64,000 nt of DNA from Arctopsyche grandis (Eukaryota > Arthropoda > Insecta > Trichoptera > Hydropsychidae). Made by a program: the position numbers and the translations under genes. Below the pieces are notes generated by a model. It did no database searches. It was given only the letters and a program-made list of their open reading frames with translations, and was not told the origin of the DNA. Positions 35,293 through 46,273 of this stretch are shown in pieces. Location of the stretch: NCBI RefSeq assembly GCF_051622035.1, contig NC_135366.1, positions 3,317,001-3,381,000 on the forward strand. The letters run 5' to 3'. How positions within the stretch are numbered: position 1 is the first letter of the stretch; each line of letters starts with the position of its first letter.

Positions 35293-35639
35293 AGCGCCGT
35301 TTGACAGGAACTTCCTCGCTACTAAACTACTAACACACGTGCGTTGTGAACTTAAAACTCACTTTGTCATCCATGACCAATATCGTTTTATAAAATATTC
35401 AAAGTAGAGTTTATGCAATATTAAGTAACTAAAAACCTCAAATATTATTTTTACGTATTACAACTATCTTATTTAAGAGTTAATATGCAATAGTTTTTTG
35501 AGTTTGGAGAAAAGTATAAGTTTTATATACTTTATGCTGCATTTACAAATAGGCGTTCCGAGACAATATACTAGACCAATATTGGCTTGGCTAAGTGGAT
35601 GTCTGAATAATTGGCCTCGTGTAGTATACTAGAAAACGG
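35293..35639. other. 5' flank of DDX52
   Basis: About 80 bp upstream of the ATG the sequence is moderately G+C rich (CACACGTGCG). No TATA box is evident. No other feature is seen. Confidence 0.3.
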
Positions 35640-36620
35640 TAAATGGATTATTTCGCACATTGTGATCGCGCACACAACAATCATTGCCACGAAAATCGTG
35701 AATATGAAATATCTGGCACTCGAGCTCTCTTTAAGGTCTGTTCATACCTAGTCAGCACGTACCGACTTCAGGAGGTATCCGGCCGTACGAAAAGTATTCT
35801 TTGGTACATTTTTTATGGGTATATTCATACCAACCGTCACGTTTACGCCACGGCAGGCTTACAGCAGTACCCGACATTTCCTGTTCATACCTTACAGCAA
35901 CATCCGTCAACGTATCGTATCCATTTTTTTGGCCATCGTGGAAATATACACGCGAATTACGTGCCATGAGTCTGCCGCTTTGCTGTTTTGGACCAATTAT
36001 CGATAGTGACAGTTGACAGCTGTTCAATCTTTCGACATGGTTTATTTAAAAAATTGGAAATATTTAAAAAAATGTTGTCCATCATCCACAAGCTCCTTAT
36101 ACAGTGTCCAAAACTCTCCTTCGGTTTTTCTATTTTTTAACATGGGATGCACATCAAAACGCCTCTGTGCTTTTTTATTGCCTTCTCGAGCTTCTTCTTT
36201 CAACAACAGCGCGATTATACATAATTTTTCGTTCGATAAACGTCGAAACATTTTTGCTGACTTGTATTCTGACGCGTAGCTACGAATGCACGTGTATGCA
36301 TTCATATTGCAAGTACTCGACAATACGACGTAAGCAATATTGCGCCGTATCGTCATGGCCTCTAATGTATAAGTAAGCCGATTTTGCCTTGCACCCGGCC
36401 AAATTGCTGTAAACGTAACGTGATGGGACCGCGACGTGTAGGTAGATATGAATAGAAATGTAATAAAATGACATATTTGAAACGGAGTCGTGCAGTGCTG
36501 TTAAGTATGAACAGACCTTTAGTATGATAGTTCGCGTGTGTAGCTCTTAATGGATGGAATTTTCGGGTGTCAGATGTTCCGTGATCGAGATTTTAGTGAC
36601 TCCGTGATCGAGATTGAGCT
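35640..36620 (-). repeat. Dispersed repeat family D, copy split by a Harbinger element
   Basis: Left part 35640-35733 (ATTGTGATCGCGC...AATATCTGGCACTCGAGCTC) and right part 36522-36620 (ending GATCGAGATTTTAGTGACTC) are the two halves of family D in - orientation. They are separated by the insertion at 35734-36518. Confidence 0.6.
35734..36518 (-). mobile_element. PIF/Harbinger element, internally deleted (785 bp)
   Basis: The termini AGGTCTGTTCATACC and GTATGAACAGACCT are flanked by TTA (35731-35733, 36519-36521), the PIF/Harbinger 3-bp duplication. On - a frame (36356-36042) encodes a Harbinger transposase N-terminal segment with NEKLCIIALLL, RRFDVHPMLK and TEGEFWTLYKELVDDGQ. The nuclease (DDE) domain is missing. 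A close relative sits at 47663. Confidence 0.82.
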
Positions 36621-37239
36621 AAATGCCAAAGCAAAAAGGTTTTCGGTTTTTTGAAAAATGGTCAAAAAGCCGGTTTTTCGGGTTGGAATCCCTAAAGGTC
36701 TGACCGCACTATGCTTCAATCGACCGCTACGACACTTCACAACGGTACGCGACCAAATATTGTTTGTATGAAATTGTATGAGACACAACGCACTACGCGA
36801 CAGCCTCATGACGTAGAACGACACCGTGCGAAAAACTTGACTTTCCGACCTACTTTGACGTAAGGTGTCGTTCGCAACGTGACGTAAGTGTCGTCGAGTG
36901 GGGGTTGCCTTGGGACAATTATTCTCCTTCTTCATATCGTGACATTGAAATAGCATGTAGCCATAATCTTTTGGTTTTTCTCGACTGTTCTTCTTCCTTG
37001 CATATCAAAGATTCCTTAATATTCCAAACCTTAAATATTCCAAAATAGCCCCCAACTCCACCATTTCCTGGATCCGCTAGTGCTCATACCCCACTCTAAG
37101 TGGCGAGTCTGTCGCCAGCGCCACTTGCTTGTGAGCCTGAGAAGACCCTCAACTCCAAACGTCTTAAAATACTACATCTAGGCATCCATTGTCTACTATC
37201 CACTCTCCAGGAGTTTGTGCTTCTCCCTCCCGAGAAGCG
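36621..37239. other. Upstream region of the ZAD zinc-finger gene
   Basis: It contains a CGGTTTTTTGAAAAATGGTC block, repeated near 52680, and CpG-containing sequence. No TATA box is obvious. Longer open frames on both strands show no family resemblance. Confidence 0.3.
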
Positions 37240-39718
37240 ATGGAGTGCAGACTTTGCCTCTGCTCTGATCCAGCAGGGTCCTTCGTCTCCATCTATGACG
37301 ACCCTCATCCACTGCGTTTGGTGCAACGCATTTGGACCTGCTGTCAGCTACGGGTCAGTCACGTTACACATGAACCATTGCTATTGTTAATTCTCTAGTC
37401 CTCGTAGTCGTTAATACCTTTCACGCGTGCAGGTTAGGAAAGGTGATCATCTGCCAGATATGATATGCCTATCATGTGTCAACAATCTGGAATTGCTTAA
37501 TAGCTTTCGAAAAGCTTGTTATCGGAGTGACGCAACGTCGAGGGTGGAATTAGACAAGTATTTGAAAGTGAAGCCGGAGGAAGTTTTGCTGTCAGATTTA
37601 ATATGGGAAAATGAACTGGATGCTGATTTGCTACCCGACATTTCCAGTTCATCACACAATGGCGAGGTATGTAAATACGATTCTTGTGCCTTAGAACGAT
37701 CTCAAGGATAACATTCAATTGAAGATAACTAAATTCACATGTAAAATGACAATTTGTCCCACTATAAAAGTGTTGAGCATATTCAATTGTATAACGTTTG
37801 GTTTATTTTTTAGACACGTGGAGGAAAAATTACTACAACGGATCACATGGAAGATGGAATAAATACCATTGAAATTCCAGCGCAAGACTTTCGCAAAGCT
37901 TTAGATACGACGTGCCCTACATATTCTGGATTAAAGCATTCAAAACCGTTCAAATGTGAAACCGTTTGTTTAAAATCATTCACAACAAAATCTGCACTCC
38001 GTGAACACATGAGTATTCATAGTGGGCATAAATCACACAAATGTAATATTTGTTTAAAATCATTTATTGGAAAAAGTAGCCTCAGTCTACACATGAATAT
38101 CCATACTGGTGTGAAGCCATTCAAGTGTGACATTTGTTTAAAACTATTTGGTAGGAAAGATCACCTTATGAATCATATGAGATGCCACTCTGGAGTAAAA
38201 CCGCACAAATGTAATATTTGTTTAAAATCATTTAAAGCAAAATGTAGCCTCAGTTTACACATGAATATGCATACTGGTGTGAAGCCATACAAGTGTGACA
38301 TTTGTTTAAAATCATCCACTTCAAAATCTTTTATCTATAGACACATGAGTATTCATAGTGGGGGGCTAAAACCGCACAAATGTAATATTTGTTTAAAATC
38401 ATTTAAAGCAAAATGTAGCCTCAGTTTACACATGAATATGCATACTGGTGTGAAGCCATACAAGTGTGACATTTGTTTAAAATCATTCACTTCAAAATCT
38501 GTTATTTATAGACACATGAGTATTCATAGTGGGGGGCTAAAACCGCACAAATGTAATATTTGTTTAAAATCATTTAATGCAAAACGTAGCCTCAGTTTAC
38601 ACATGAATACGCATACTGGTGTGAGACAATACAAGTGTGACATTTGTTTAAAACTATTTGGTAGGAAAGATTACCTTATGAATCATATGAGATGCCACTC
38701 TGGAGTAAAACCGCACAAATGTAATATTTGTTTAAAATCATTTAATGCAAAACGTACCCTCAGTTTACACATGAATACGCATACTGGTGTGAGACAATAC
38801 AAGTGTGACATTTGTTTAAAACTATTTGGTAGGAAAGATTACCTTATGAATCATATGAGATGCCACTCTGGAGTAAAACCGCACAAATGTAATATTTGTT
38901 TAAAATCATTTAATGCAAAACGTACCCTCAGTTTACACATGAATACGCATACTGGTGTGAGACAATACAAGTGTGACATTTGTTTAAAATCATTCACTTC
39001 AAAATCTGTTATTTATAGACACATGAGTATTCATAGTGGGGGGCTAAAACCGCACAAATGTAATATTTGTTTAAAATCATTTAATGCAAAACGTACCCTC
39101 AGTTTACACATGAATACGCATACTGGTGTGAGACAATACAAGTGTGACATTTGTTTAAAATCATTCACTTCAAAATCTGTTATTTATAGACACATGAGTA
39201 TTCATAGTGGGGGGCTAAAACCGCACAAATGTAATATTTGTTTAAAATCATTTAATGCAAAACGTACCCTCAGTTTACACATGAATACGCATACTGGTGT
39301 GAGACAATACAAGTGTGACATTTGTTTAAAATCATTCATTTCAAAATATCACCTCGGCGTACACAAGAATATGCATACTGGTGTGAAGCCATACAAGTGT
39401 GACATTTGTTTAAAACTATTTGGTAGGAAAGATCACCTTATGAATCATATGAGATGCCACTCTGGAGTAAAACCGCACAAATGTAATATTTGTTTTAAGT
39501 CATTTAAAGCAAAATGTAGCCTCAGTGTACACATGAATATGCATACTGGTGTGAAGCCATACAAGTGTGACATTTGTTTAAAACTATTTGGTAGGAAAGA
39601 TCACCTTATGAATCATATGAAAGTCCACTCTGGAGAAAAACCATTCAAATGTGATATTTGTTTATTATCATTTGGTAGGAAAGATCACCTTATGACACAT
39701 ATGAGACGCCACTCTTGA
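37240..39718 (+). CDS. ZAD C2H2 zinc-finger protein, 21 fingers, truncated by a nonsense codon
   Basis: Exons 37240-37353, 37433-37666 and 37814-39718 join in phase 0 (750 residues). Residues 1-80 form an insect ZAD (zinc-finger-associated) domain with its two Cys pairs, CRLC and CLSC. A linker follows, then 21 C2H2 fingers (the first irregular, CETVC). Fingers alternate CNICLKSF and CDICLK types, making a two-finger higher-order repeat with near-identical DNA. Several linkers carry one extra residue (SGGLKPHKC). ZAD proteins are DNA-binding regulators that dimerise through ZAD. The stop is TGA where sister repeats have GGA (CACTCT-GGA-GTAAAA), and finger-like sequence runs on after it. This is a secondary truncation; the original array continued to the pieces at 42493 and 45010. 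Confidence 0.85.
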
Positions 39719-39864
39719 GTAAAATCGTTCAAATGTGATATTTGTTTAAAATCAATTAAAGCAAAACTTAGCCTCAGTTTACACATGTATATGCATACTG
39801 GTGTGAGACAATACAAGTGTGACATTTGTTTAAAATCATCCACAACAAAATCTGACATCTATAC
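39719..39864 (+). pseudogene. Read-past zinc-finger sequence after the nonsense codon
   Basis: It stays in frame with the array: one complete finger and part of another (CDICLKSIKAKLSLSLHMYM, then CDICLKSSTTKSDIY). It is cut off by the hAT that starts at 39865. It would be translated only by stop-codon readthrough. Confidence 0.7.
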
Positions 39865-39912
39865 CAGTGGCGGCTCGTGATAATTTTTAGTGGCAGGGCT
39901 GCACTGAAAAGA

Positions 39913-40934
39913 TGTCTAAAAAATGTCACCATAATTATTCTATCACTAGTGTAGGGCCCGTTGATTTCAACGGGTGGTTTCGAAAATAAATTGAAACTCG
40001 AATAAAAATAAAGTTAAAGATATGGAATCGACTGGTTTCGGAAAGACAAAGGCAGAAAAAAATGAAAATTATGAAAAAAATGAAAAATATGAAAAAAATG
40101 AAAAATATGAAAAATATGAAAAAAATGAAAAAACTGAAAAAAATGGAAACAATGAAAAAGATGAAAAATTTGAAAAAAATGAAAAAAACTGTAAAAACTG
40201 AAAATAATGAAAAATATGAAAATAATGAAAAAAATGAAAAAAATGAAAAAAATGAAAAAAAAAATTTTTTTCGATTGTCGACGAAAGCCGAAGTCGATTG
40301 TCGATTGTCGACGAAAGCCGAAGTCGATTGTCGATTGTCGACGAAAGCCGAAGTCAATTGTCGATTGTCGACGAAAGCCGAAGATACGCGAATGATTGGT
40401 TCCCCATACTTGTAAAGGGTAATCGAATATTATGTACGTAATTTAGAGCATTTTTTCTATCGAGACCGCGGTGTAGTGGTTAGCGTGAATGTTCTGAACG
40501 CGAGGACCCCAGCTCGATCCCGCGTTTTGGAATTTATTTTATTTTTCAAATATCGCTAAAATATAAATAAATTTCAATAATTTCAATTAAAAATATATAT
40601 TTAATTGTTTTATATGAAAAGAAAAAAAAATGGTTCAAAACCTCGCTAAATGAAATTATTAAAATTACGTATTTTTATATCGCGAGAAGGAATATTTCAA
40701 TTAATGTTTAAAAAAAAAGGCGAAATGAAAAATTGGATTTGGCACGATGTCCGAGACCATTAGCTCATTAGACCCATATTCAGGCTATTTGGGGTGATCG
40801 GTTCGAGTCGCGACAAAGTCGTCTCGTCGAAAAATGAATTAATCGATTTTTATCGATTCGTTCATTATGTTCGGCGAGAGTTAGGACACACACACCCACA
40901 CACACACACACAGATTACCGTCGTTATATATATG
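39913..40934. mobile_element. Insertion of low-complexity and tRNA-like sequence inside the hAT
   Basis: Comparison with the 49524 hAT shows this block is extra. Possible 6-bp flanks GATGTC occur at both ends. It contains a GAAAAAAATGAAAAA-type repeat (40055-40260), a 30-bp minisatellite, two tRNA-like segments (40459-40526 and about 40752-40820) and a (CA)n tract near 40890. The polylysine/polymethionine open frames are products of the simple repeat. Origin unknown; possibly a composite SINE. Confidence 0.45.
40267..40386. repeat. 30-bp minisatellite, four copies
   Basis: The unit contains CGATTGTCGACGAAAGCCGA followed by AGTCGATTGT and is repeated four times with one or two substitutions. 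Each unit includes the palindrome GTCGAC. Confidence 0.85.
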
Positions 40935-41229
40935 ATGTCATAACAGGACAAAAAAGGCACAATTTTTGGCGTACGACCACTTACATGTGGATTTAAGTAT
41001 TATTGAAAAAAAAACTAGCAAAATTCACCACCCATTAAAGGTGTGCGTCCAAACGCGATAAAGATTTCGAAAATACGCTGGTACTCCAGTAAGATTGCTA
41101 AAAAAAATTCGTTCTTGCTGGTTTCGCGACGCGGATTAATAAAAACCACAAAACCTTTCAAAAACTTAACCCCCTAATTCGTAACGAAAAACATTAACCT
41201 GTTGACAATGCATCGATACATCGGTTGTT

Positions 41230-41955
41230 TCATCTGCCATAACAGCTAGATAATTTGCTTTTTTTTATTTCAGCACTTATTTGTTCCGTACACACGTTCA
41301 AAATACAATCTAAAAGTTCATTTTGAATAGTTTTTGATGTCCCTTTAAAAACCGAAGAAGTTTGAAAATGTTTTTTTAAAGAATCGTCGAAATTTTGTGA
41401 ATATTCTAGAAGTCCCCGAAAAACTCCTGGATTTTTTGAATTATCTGTTTCATCGTGTCCCCTCATTGGCATTTCAAATTTACCGCAAAATTTAACGCAA
41501 TCAATAATTTTAAATAAAACATCCCGATTTTTTTTGACGTTTTTGTTATGCTTATCTATTTTCCGCCGACAAGCTTCCCAAAATCGTGAGATTACACACA
41601 TTTTTTAAGTGTTCGACACTTCCCTCGTGTTTTTAAATTTATCGTTTAAATGTTTTAAGTCAATAACTCCTGTTTTCGTCCAAGATGCTTCGCCTGGCGA
41701 CTCGCCTCCAAACAAAAGACACGGATAACAAAATAACGCGTTTTTTTCTGTACATCTCGTTAACCAATTGTATTTTTTATAAATGTCTGGATTAAATTTT
41801 CGCGAGTAACTAAAAGATCTACTAGTTGCAGGCTGTGAAATAATTAAATTGGGCGTGAGGCAGCCTAATGCTTTTATAGCGACTTTTTCGGTAAGTTCTA
41901 GTCGCGAAAAGTGCAAATTTTGTAAATATTTTACTGAATTCTTTTGTTCTTCCAT
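41230..41955 (-). pseudogene. hAT transposase N-terminal region (TTF-type zinc finger plus DUF4371-like part), frameshifted
   Basis: Frame 41955-41605 starts MEEQKNSVKYLQNLHFSRLE. It contains the TTF-like block YNWLTR...ALFCYPCLLFGG...WTKTGVIDLKHL. After at least two shifts near 41600-41625 the frame continues with KKNRDVLFKIIDCVKFCGKF and RGHDET...NPGVFRGLLEY, as in DUF4371/ZMYM1-like hAT proteins. The catalytic C-terminal region is absent. Not functional. Confidence 0.75.
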
Positions 41956-42492
41956 TTTAAAAGAAAAAAAAATCTTAATATATTTAAATAAAAATTACGA
42001 GAAAAAGCTAAACAGATTTGAAAAAAGTTTGCTGTTATCAAAATGAAAACGACTCACCGAAGATTTGATGAGGGCTCGTACACAACCAATTAAGAGTAAC
42101 GAAAATGAATAAAGCTGTGATCGTGCGATTCAACTAATCAAATGTAAGATCAAGCGCGCGAAATCTTAAACAAACTGACAGATGAATGTCGTTTAACAGG
42201 CTTTCTCTTTCACTCACTCTGCCCAAAACGGCAGAGTGAGTGAAAGAGAAAGAGCTATCTGCACTTGCAAATAGCTCTTTCTCTTTCTCGTTCCTAAACT
42301 CCGGGCTGCGCAGCGTTCAGCGCGGCGCTGTAACACTTTACAGCCAATACAGCAACATTTTAATTCATCTGTCACCATACAAGTTAGTGGGGTCTTCGAA
42401 ACGGTCAACATTACTTACAATATCACCCTTTTGGATATGGGTGATATTGTAAGTAATATTTACTCTGTCGAAGGCCCCAATAGTTCGTCAAT

Positions 42493-42821
42493 CCAACTAA
42501 TGTAATATTTGTTTAAAGTCATTTAAAGCAAAATGTAGCCTCAGTGTACACATGAATATGCATACTGGTGTGAAGCCATACAAGTGTGACATTTGTTTAA
42601 AACTATTTGGTAGGAAAGATCACCTTATGAATCATATGAAAGTCCACTCTGGAGAAAAACCATTCAAATGTGATATTTGTTTATTATCATTTGGTAGGAA
42701 AGATCAACTTATGAATCATATGAGATGCCACTCTGGAGTAAAACCGCACACATGTAATATTTGCTTAAAATCATTTAAAGCAAAACGTAGCCTCAGTTTA
42801 CACATGAATATGCATACTGGC
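42493..42821 (+). pseudogene. Detached zinc-finger block of the ZAD gene (about four fingers)
   Basis: The open frame encodes CDICLKLFGRKDHLMNHMKV, CDICLLSFGRKDQLMNHMRC and [20 protein letters not shown], preceded by part of a further finger. The DNA is nearly identical to 39482-39715 but has GGA where that copy has the TGA stop. It is bounded on both sides by hAT sequence, so it is separated from its promoter and ZAD domain. Confidence 0.8.
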
Positions 42822-44708
42822 AGTGGCGGACTGGGATTGAAATCAGTGCATGCCAGGAGTTAAAGGGGGCCCACCCAGGGTAAAAAAAATGCGGCATAAA
42901 AGCGGCTTTTACTTTCGGTAGAAAACAATCAGGGACGTCATTTCAGCTTTTTCTTTGGGAGGGGGGGGGGGGGGCAGGCAAAGATTGGTCAAATTGATTT
43001 TTTTTTCAAAAAATCTTTTTTATATCGGAATAAAAATGGAAAATATTCTTTGCATACAGCTTATTGATTTATAAAATATGAAAAAATAAGCTTATTTTTA
43101 AAAAAATAAATATAAAAAAATATTATGTAAAAAGTGAAAAAAGCGGCGAAGGCGAAAAATTTTTTCCAAAAATCTTCATATGGTCAGCAAAAATCGACCA
43201 TCAAACCGAGTCACTAAAAAACTATCAATTAACTTAATTTCTACCGACTGTCTTTTCACTTTATCTACGTACATATGTATGTACGTAATAACAATAGATA
43301 AAGTTTTGTGATCATGCGAAAATTCGAACTCGGAATCGATCACTGATCACGTTTACATAATATAGAAAAATGTGTGTGGCTCTGTGCGTCTGAGTGTGTG
43401 GAAAATTTCGTGAACACCCGTGAACCGAAAGTGACAGTTTACTCCTGTTGGCAGTTTACCGGATTTTTCTTCCACTATTTTAATCGACCCTTTAAATATG
43501 TCTGCTCTTCACGATTTTATGTATAATTCCTAGTATTAATGTGATGAAAATATAATAAAAAAAATCATTAAATTTAATTAACCAGAAGTGGGATTTTTTG
43601 AAGTGGGAAAAGTAAAAAAAATCTTCACCACACCCCTGAACGTATCAAGCTGAAAATTTATATTTGTATTCTTTATGTACTAAATTTGATAAGGTTTTGG
43701 TCAGAAAGCAATTTTATTAAATAACTAAAACTTTTTTTGGACCGAATTCGTTACACATGAAGTTTAAATCCACCTCATTCTTTGTTTTGTGAGAGAATGG
43801 ACGTCTGCAAATAAAATAAAAATTTCGAGAAATAAAACCATTTGTGATTGAACCGATTCAGTAAAATATTAATTTAAAACTTTTCTTGAAAACAAGAAAT
43901 ATACGAACTTTCGGAAAAATAAACGTTACACACCTGTTTGTGACAAAATAAAGTAAAGGGGACCTTTCTAACGATTCGCTCCATAGAATGAACAATTTCC
44001 AAGAATTTTACCCAAGGCATACCACTTAAAAACTAAAATATACTTGCTTTGAAATAATATATATTTTTTTCAAAGCACATAGTAGCGATTATTTTATTAG
44101 TTACCCAAAAGTAACACACGTAAGAAATAAACGTAGCATTCATAGATCCATAGTACCTCATTAATCATTAAATTCATAATATTTTCTAAATTCACACTAT
44201 TCCTTAATTTAGGGGGGCGAGTGCCCCCCTATGCTCCCCCCCCAAATTACGTCCCTGAAAAAAATGCATAATATTTTCAATTAATGTTACTCGAAAATCG
44301 GGATTTTGGGGAGGGGGCCCCTATTCTATATTTCTATTTGCATGGATGTGTCTAGATTAGGAATAGATTTTATATTCGGAAACTGTTTAAAATTGTGTAT
44401 TTAAATCTTACTATATCGTCGGAAGTATTATCAAATGTTATTTTGAAAGTATGAAGTAAATTTAAATCGCAGGTTGATGATGAATCGTCCTATCAAAATT
44501 GTTTTAAGCAATTCAGTTTATATTATTTTTACTTTATCTATGTTTTTTTATTTGTTTATTACCATTTTTATTTCAGTAGGTAGTTGTTACATAGGTATTG
44601 GTATATACATAATATTGACGTTGGAAATGGGCCCGGCAAAAGGGCCCACGCAAATGTTGAAACTTGCATTTCGAGCCTAATAAAAAAAGTTAACCGATCC
44701 TTGGGCTG
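42822..44708 (+). mobile_element. Second insertion in the zinc-finger array: hAT left end with nested elements
   Basis: It starts CAGTGGCGGACTGGGATTG directly after zinc-finger sequence, a hAT-like terminus. No matching right end was found. Its G-rich flank blocks (AAAGGGGGCCCACC left; AAATGGGCCCGG and AAAAGGGCCCACG near 44630) suggest the original element spans to about 44690. It carries the hAT at 42930-44257. Confidence 0.5.
42930..44257. mobile_element. Nested non-autonomous hAT (1328 bp)
   Basis: The termini CAGGGACGTCATTTCAG and AAATTACGTCCCTG are flanked by AAAACAAT and AAAAAAAT (an 8-bp duplication with one difference). G-rich subterminal runs lie at both ends (GGGAGGGGGGG near 42958, CCCCCCCC near 44235). 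No coding frame is seen inside. Confidence 0.65.
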
Positions 44709-44712
44709 TTAA

Positions 44713-45142
<430 letters not shown>

Positions 45143-45709
45143 AGAAATTCCATTCAAATTAATTTAATGCTATTCGTTTTTTTTTTTAACTTTTACTGTT
45201 TTTTTTTATTTTTTCTCTGTTAGGTGTCCTCTTTTTTCAAGTTTTTAATTTCAATTATCTCCCAAATTCTTTGGAATTATAAATTTTATACGCTAATATT
45301 TTTGAAAGCTTACGAAATAGTATTCCACAACAAAGGATTAACACCCTCGGATAACATACAAATACCCCTTGACGCTTTTAGTGGAATTCTATTGCGTTAG
45401 TTCTTCTTGAGCATGAAAGTTTGGATGTCTCGAGAGTGCATTTATCCGACCTGACATTTATAGATATATAAATAGATTATTTTTACTTAAATTTGATTAT
45501 CATAGAATCTTTGTATAGAAAGATTCAATGTCAGTAATTATATTTTGATGTAAATAAAAAAAAATACAATTTAAGCTGCTTTATTAACCTTTGTTACATA
45601 TTATTCTATATTTTTCAACTACATATGTATGTACATTCAATACTGTCGGAAGAATAGTATCTTTAAAAGTCTTCATATATTGCTATGTATTATTATAATA
45701 AGTTGATAT
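45143..45709 (+). other. Ancestral 3'UTR-like sequence of the zinc-finger gene
   Basis: A+T-rich, with an AATAAA-like signal (GTAAATAAAAAAAAATAC) near 45550. Nothing else is recognised. Confidence 0.35.
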
Positions 45710-46104
45710 TGTTACGTACACGGCAGAGTAAGTGCAATCGGATTAGGCCGAATAGCATCCCAGAGACTGTGTGACCGTTATAATTGGTTTCAAGGATTAT
45801 CTCCCCCGAATGCACTTAGCGGCGATAGCGGTACTCGGTCGCATTCCCGTGGAGTTCTTAGAACTAACAGCGGTAGCGTGGGACGGACTTCCGTGGCACA
45901 TCTAGTACGTGACCATAACAATAGGTAAACAAACAGGACGTTAAAGATGCCCTGAGCGACCTATCTGTTATAAGGCGGTACTTGGGCGATATCAAGACAT
46001 TCTGGATGGAGCACTGCCAGTGCGTGTATCTCTTTAATCACCAATAAATGCTGTGAAACGACTTTGGCCTTTTACTTGGATCCTTCACCCACCCCTACGC
46101 AAGA
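45710..46104 (+). mobile_element. Solo LTR, family A (395 bp)
   Basis: It runs from TGTTACGTAC to CCACCCCTACGCAAGA, flanked by the exact 4-bp duplication ATAT. It carries a TATAA (TGTTATAAGGCGG), then AATAAA (CACCAATAAATGCTGTGAAA) near the end. It is the closest relative of the - copy at 51685. Both lie around the kelch gene. Confidence 0.85.
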
Positions 46105-46273
46105 ATATTATTAATTCGTGTAAATAAACATTAAATGTTAACGGAAAAATAAAATATATTTGCATATTATGTATTTATTCAAACATTTGGATACATTAAA
46201 AATTCAAAAAGTACATTTAATGATTATTTCATATTACATTTTTTTCAAATCATACAAAAAAACCTGCAGTCGA

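Larger units (their letters stand above)
39865..42492 (-). mobile_element. hAT transposon (ZMYM1/DUF4371-like), degenerate, right end missing
   Basis: Left terminus CAGTGGCGGCTCGT, as in the complete copy at 49524-50594. The body on - encodes transposase N-terminal parts. The right side stops at CCAACTAA, about 130 bp before the expected terminus, and continues straight into zinc-finger sequence. The terminus and adjoining fingers were therefore lost after insertion. A foreign block of about 1.0 kb (39913-40934) sits near its left end. Confidence 0.75.

Noticed and set aside
35752-36027. Open frame at the inner end of the Harbinger element, conserved in both copies
   Set aside because: It runs into the terminal inverted repeat and the opposite strand is equally open; the two copies are simply similar, so conservation is not evidence of coding.
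36570-36956. 128-codon minus-strand frame upstream of the ZAD gene
   Set aside because: No recognisable domain; it overlaps repetitive blocks shared with 52680 and family D.
40062-40415. 117- and 140-codon open frames of Lys/Met/Asn or Phe/Ile repeats
   Set aside because: They are translations of a GAAAAAAATGAAAAA simple repeat and a 30-bp minisatellite.
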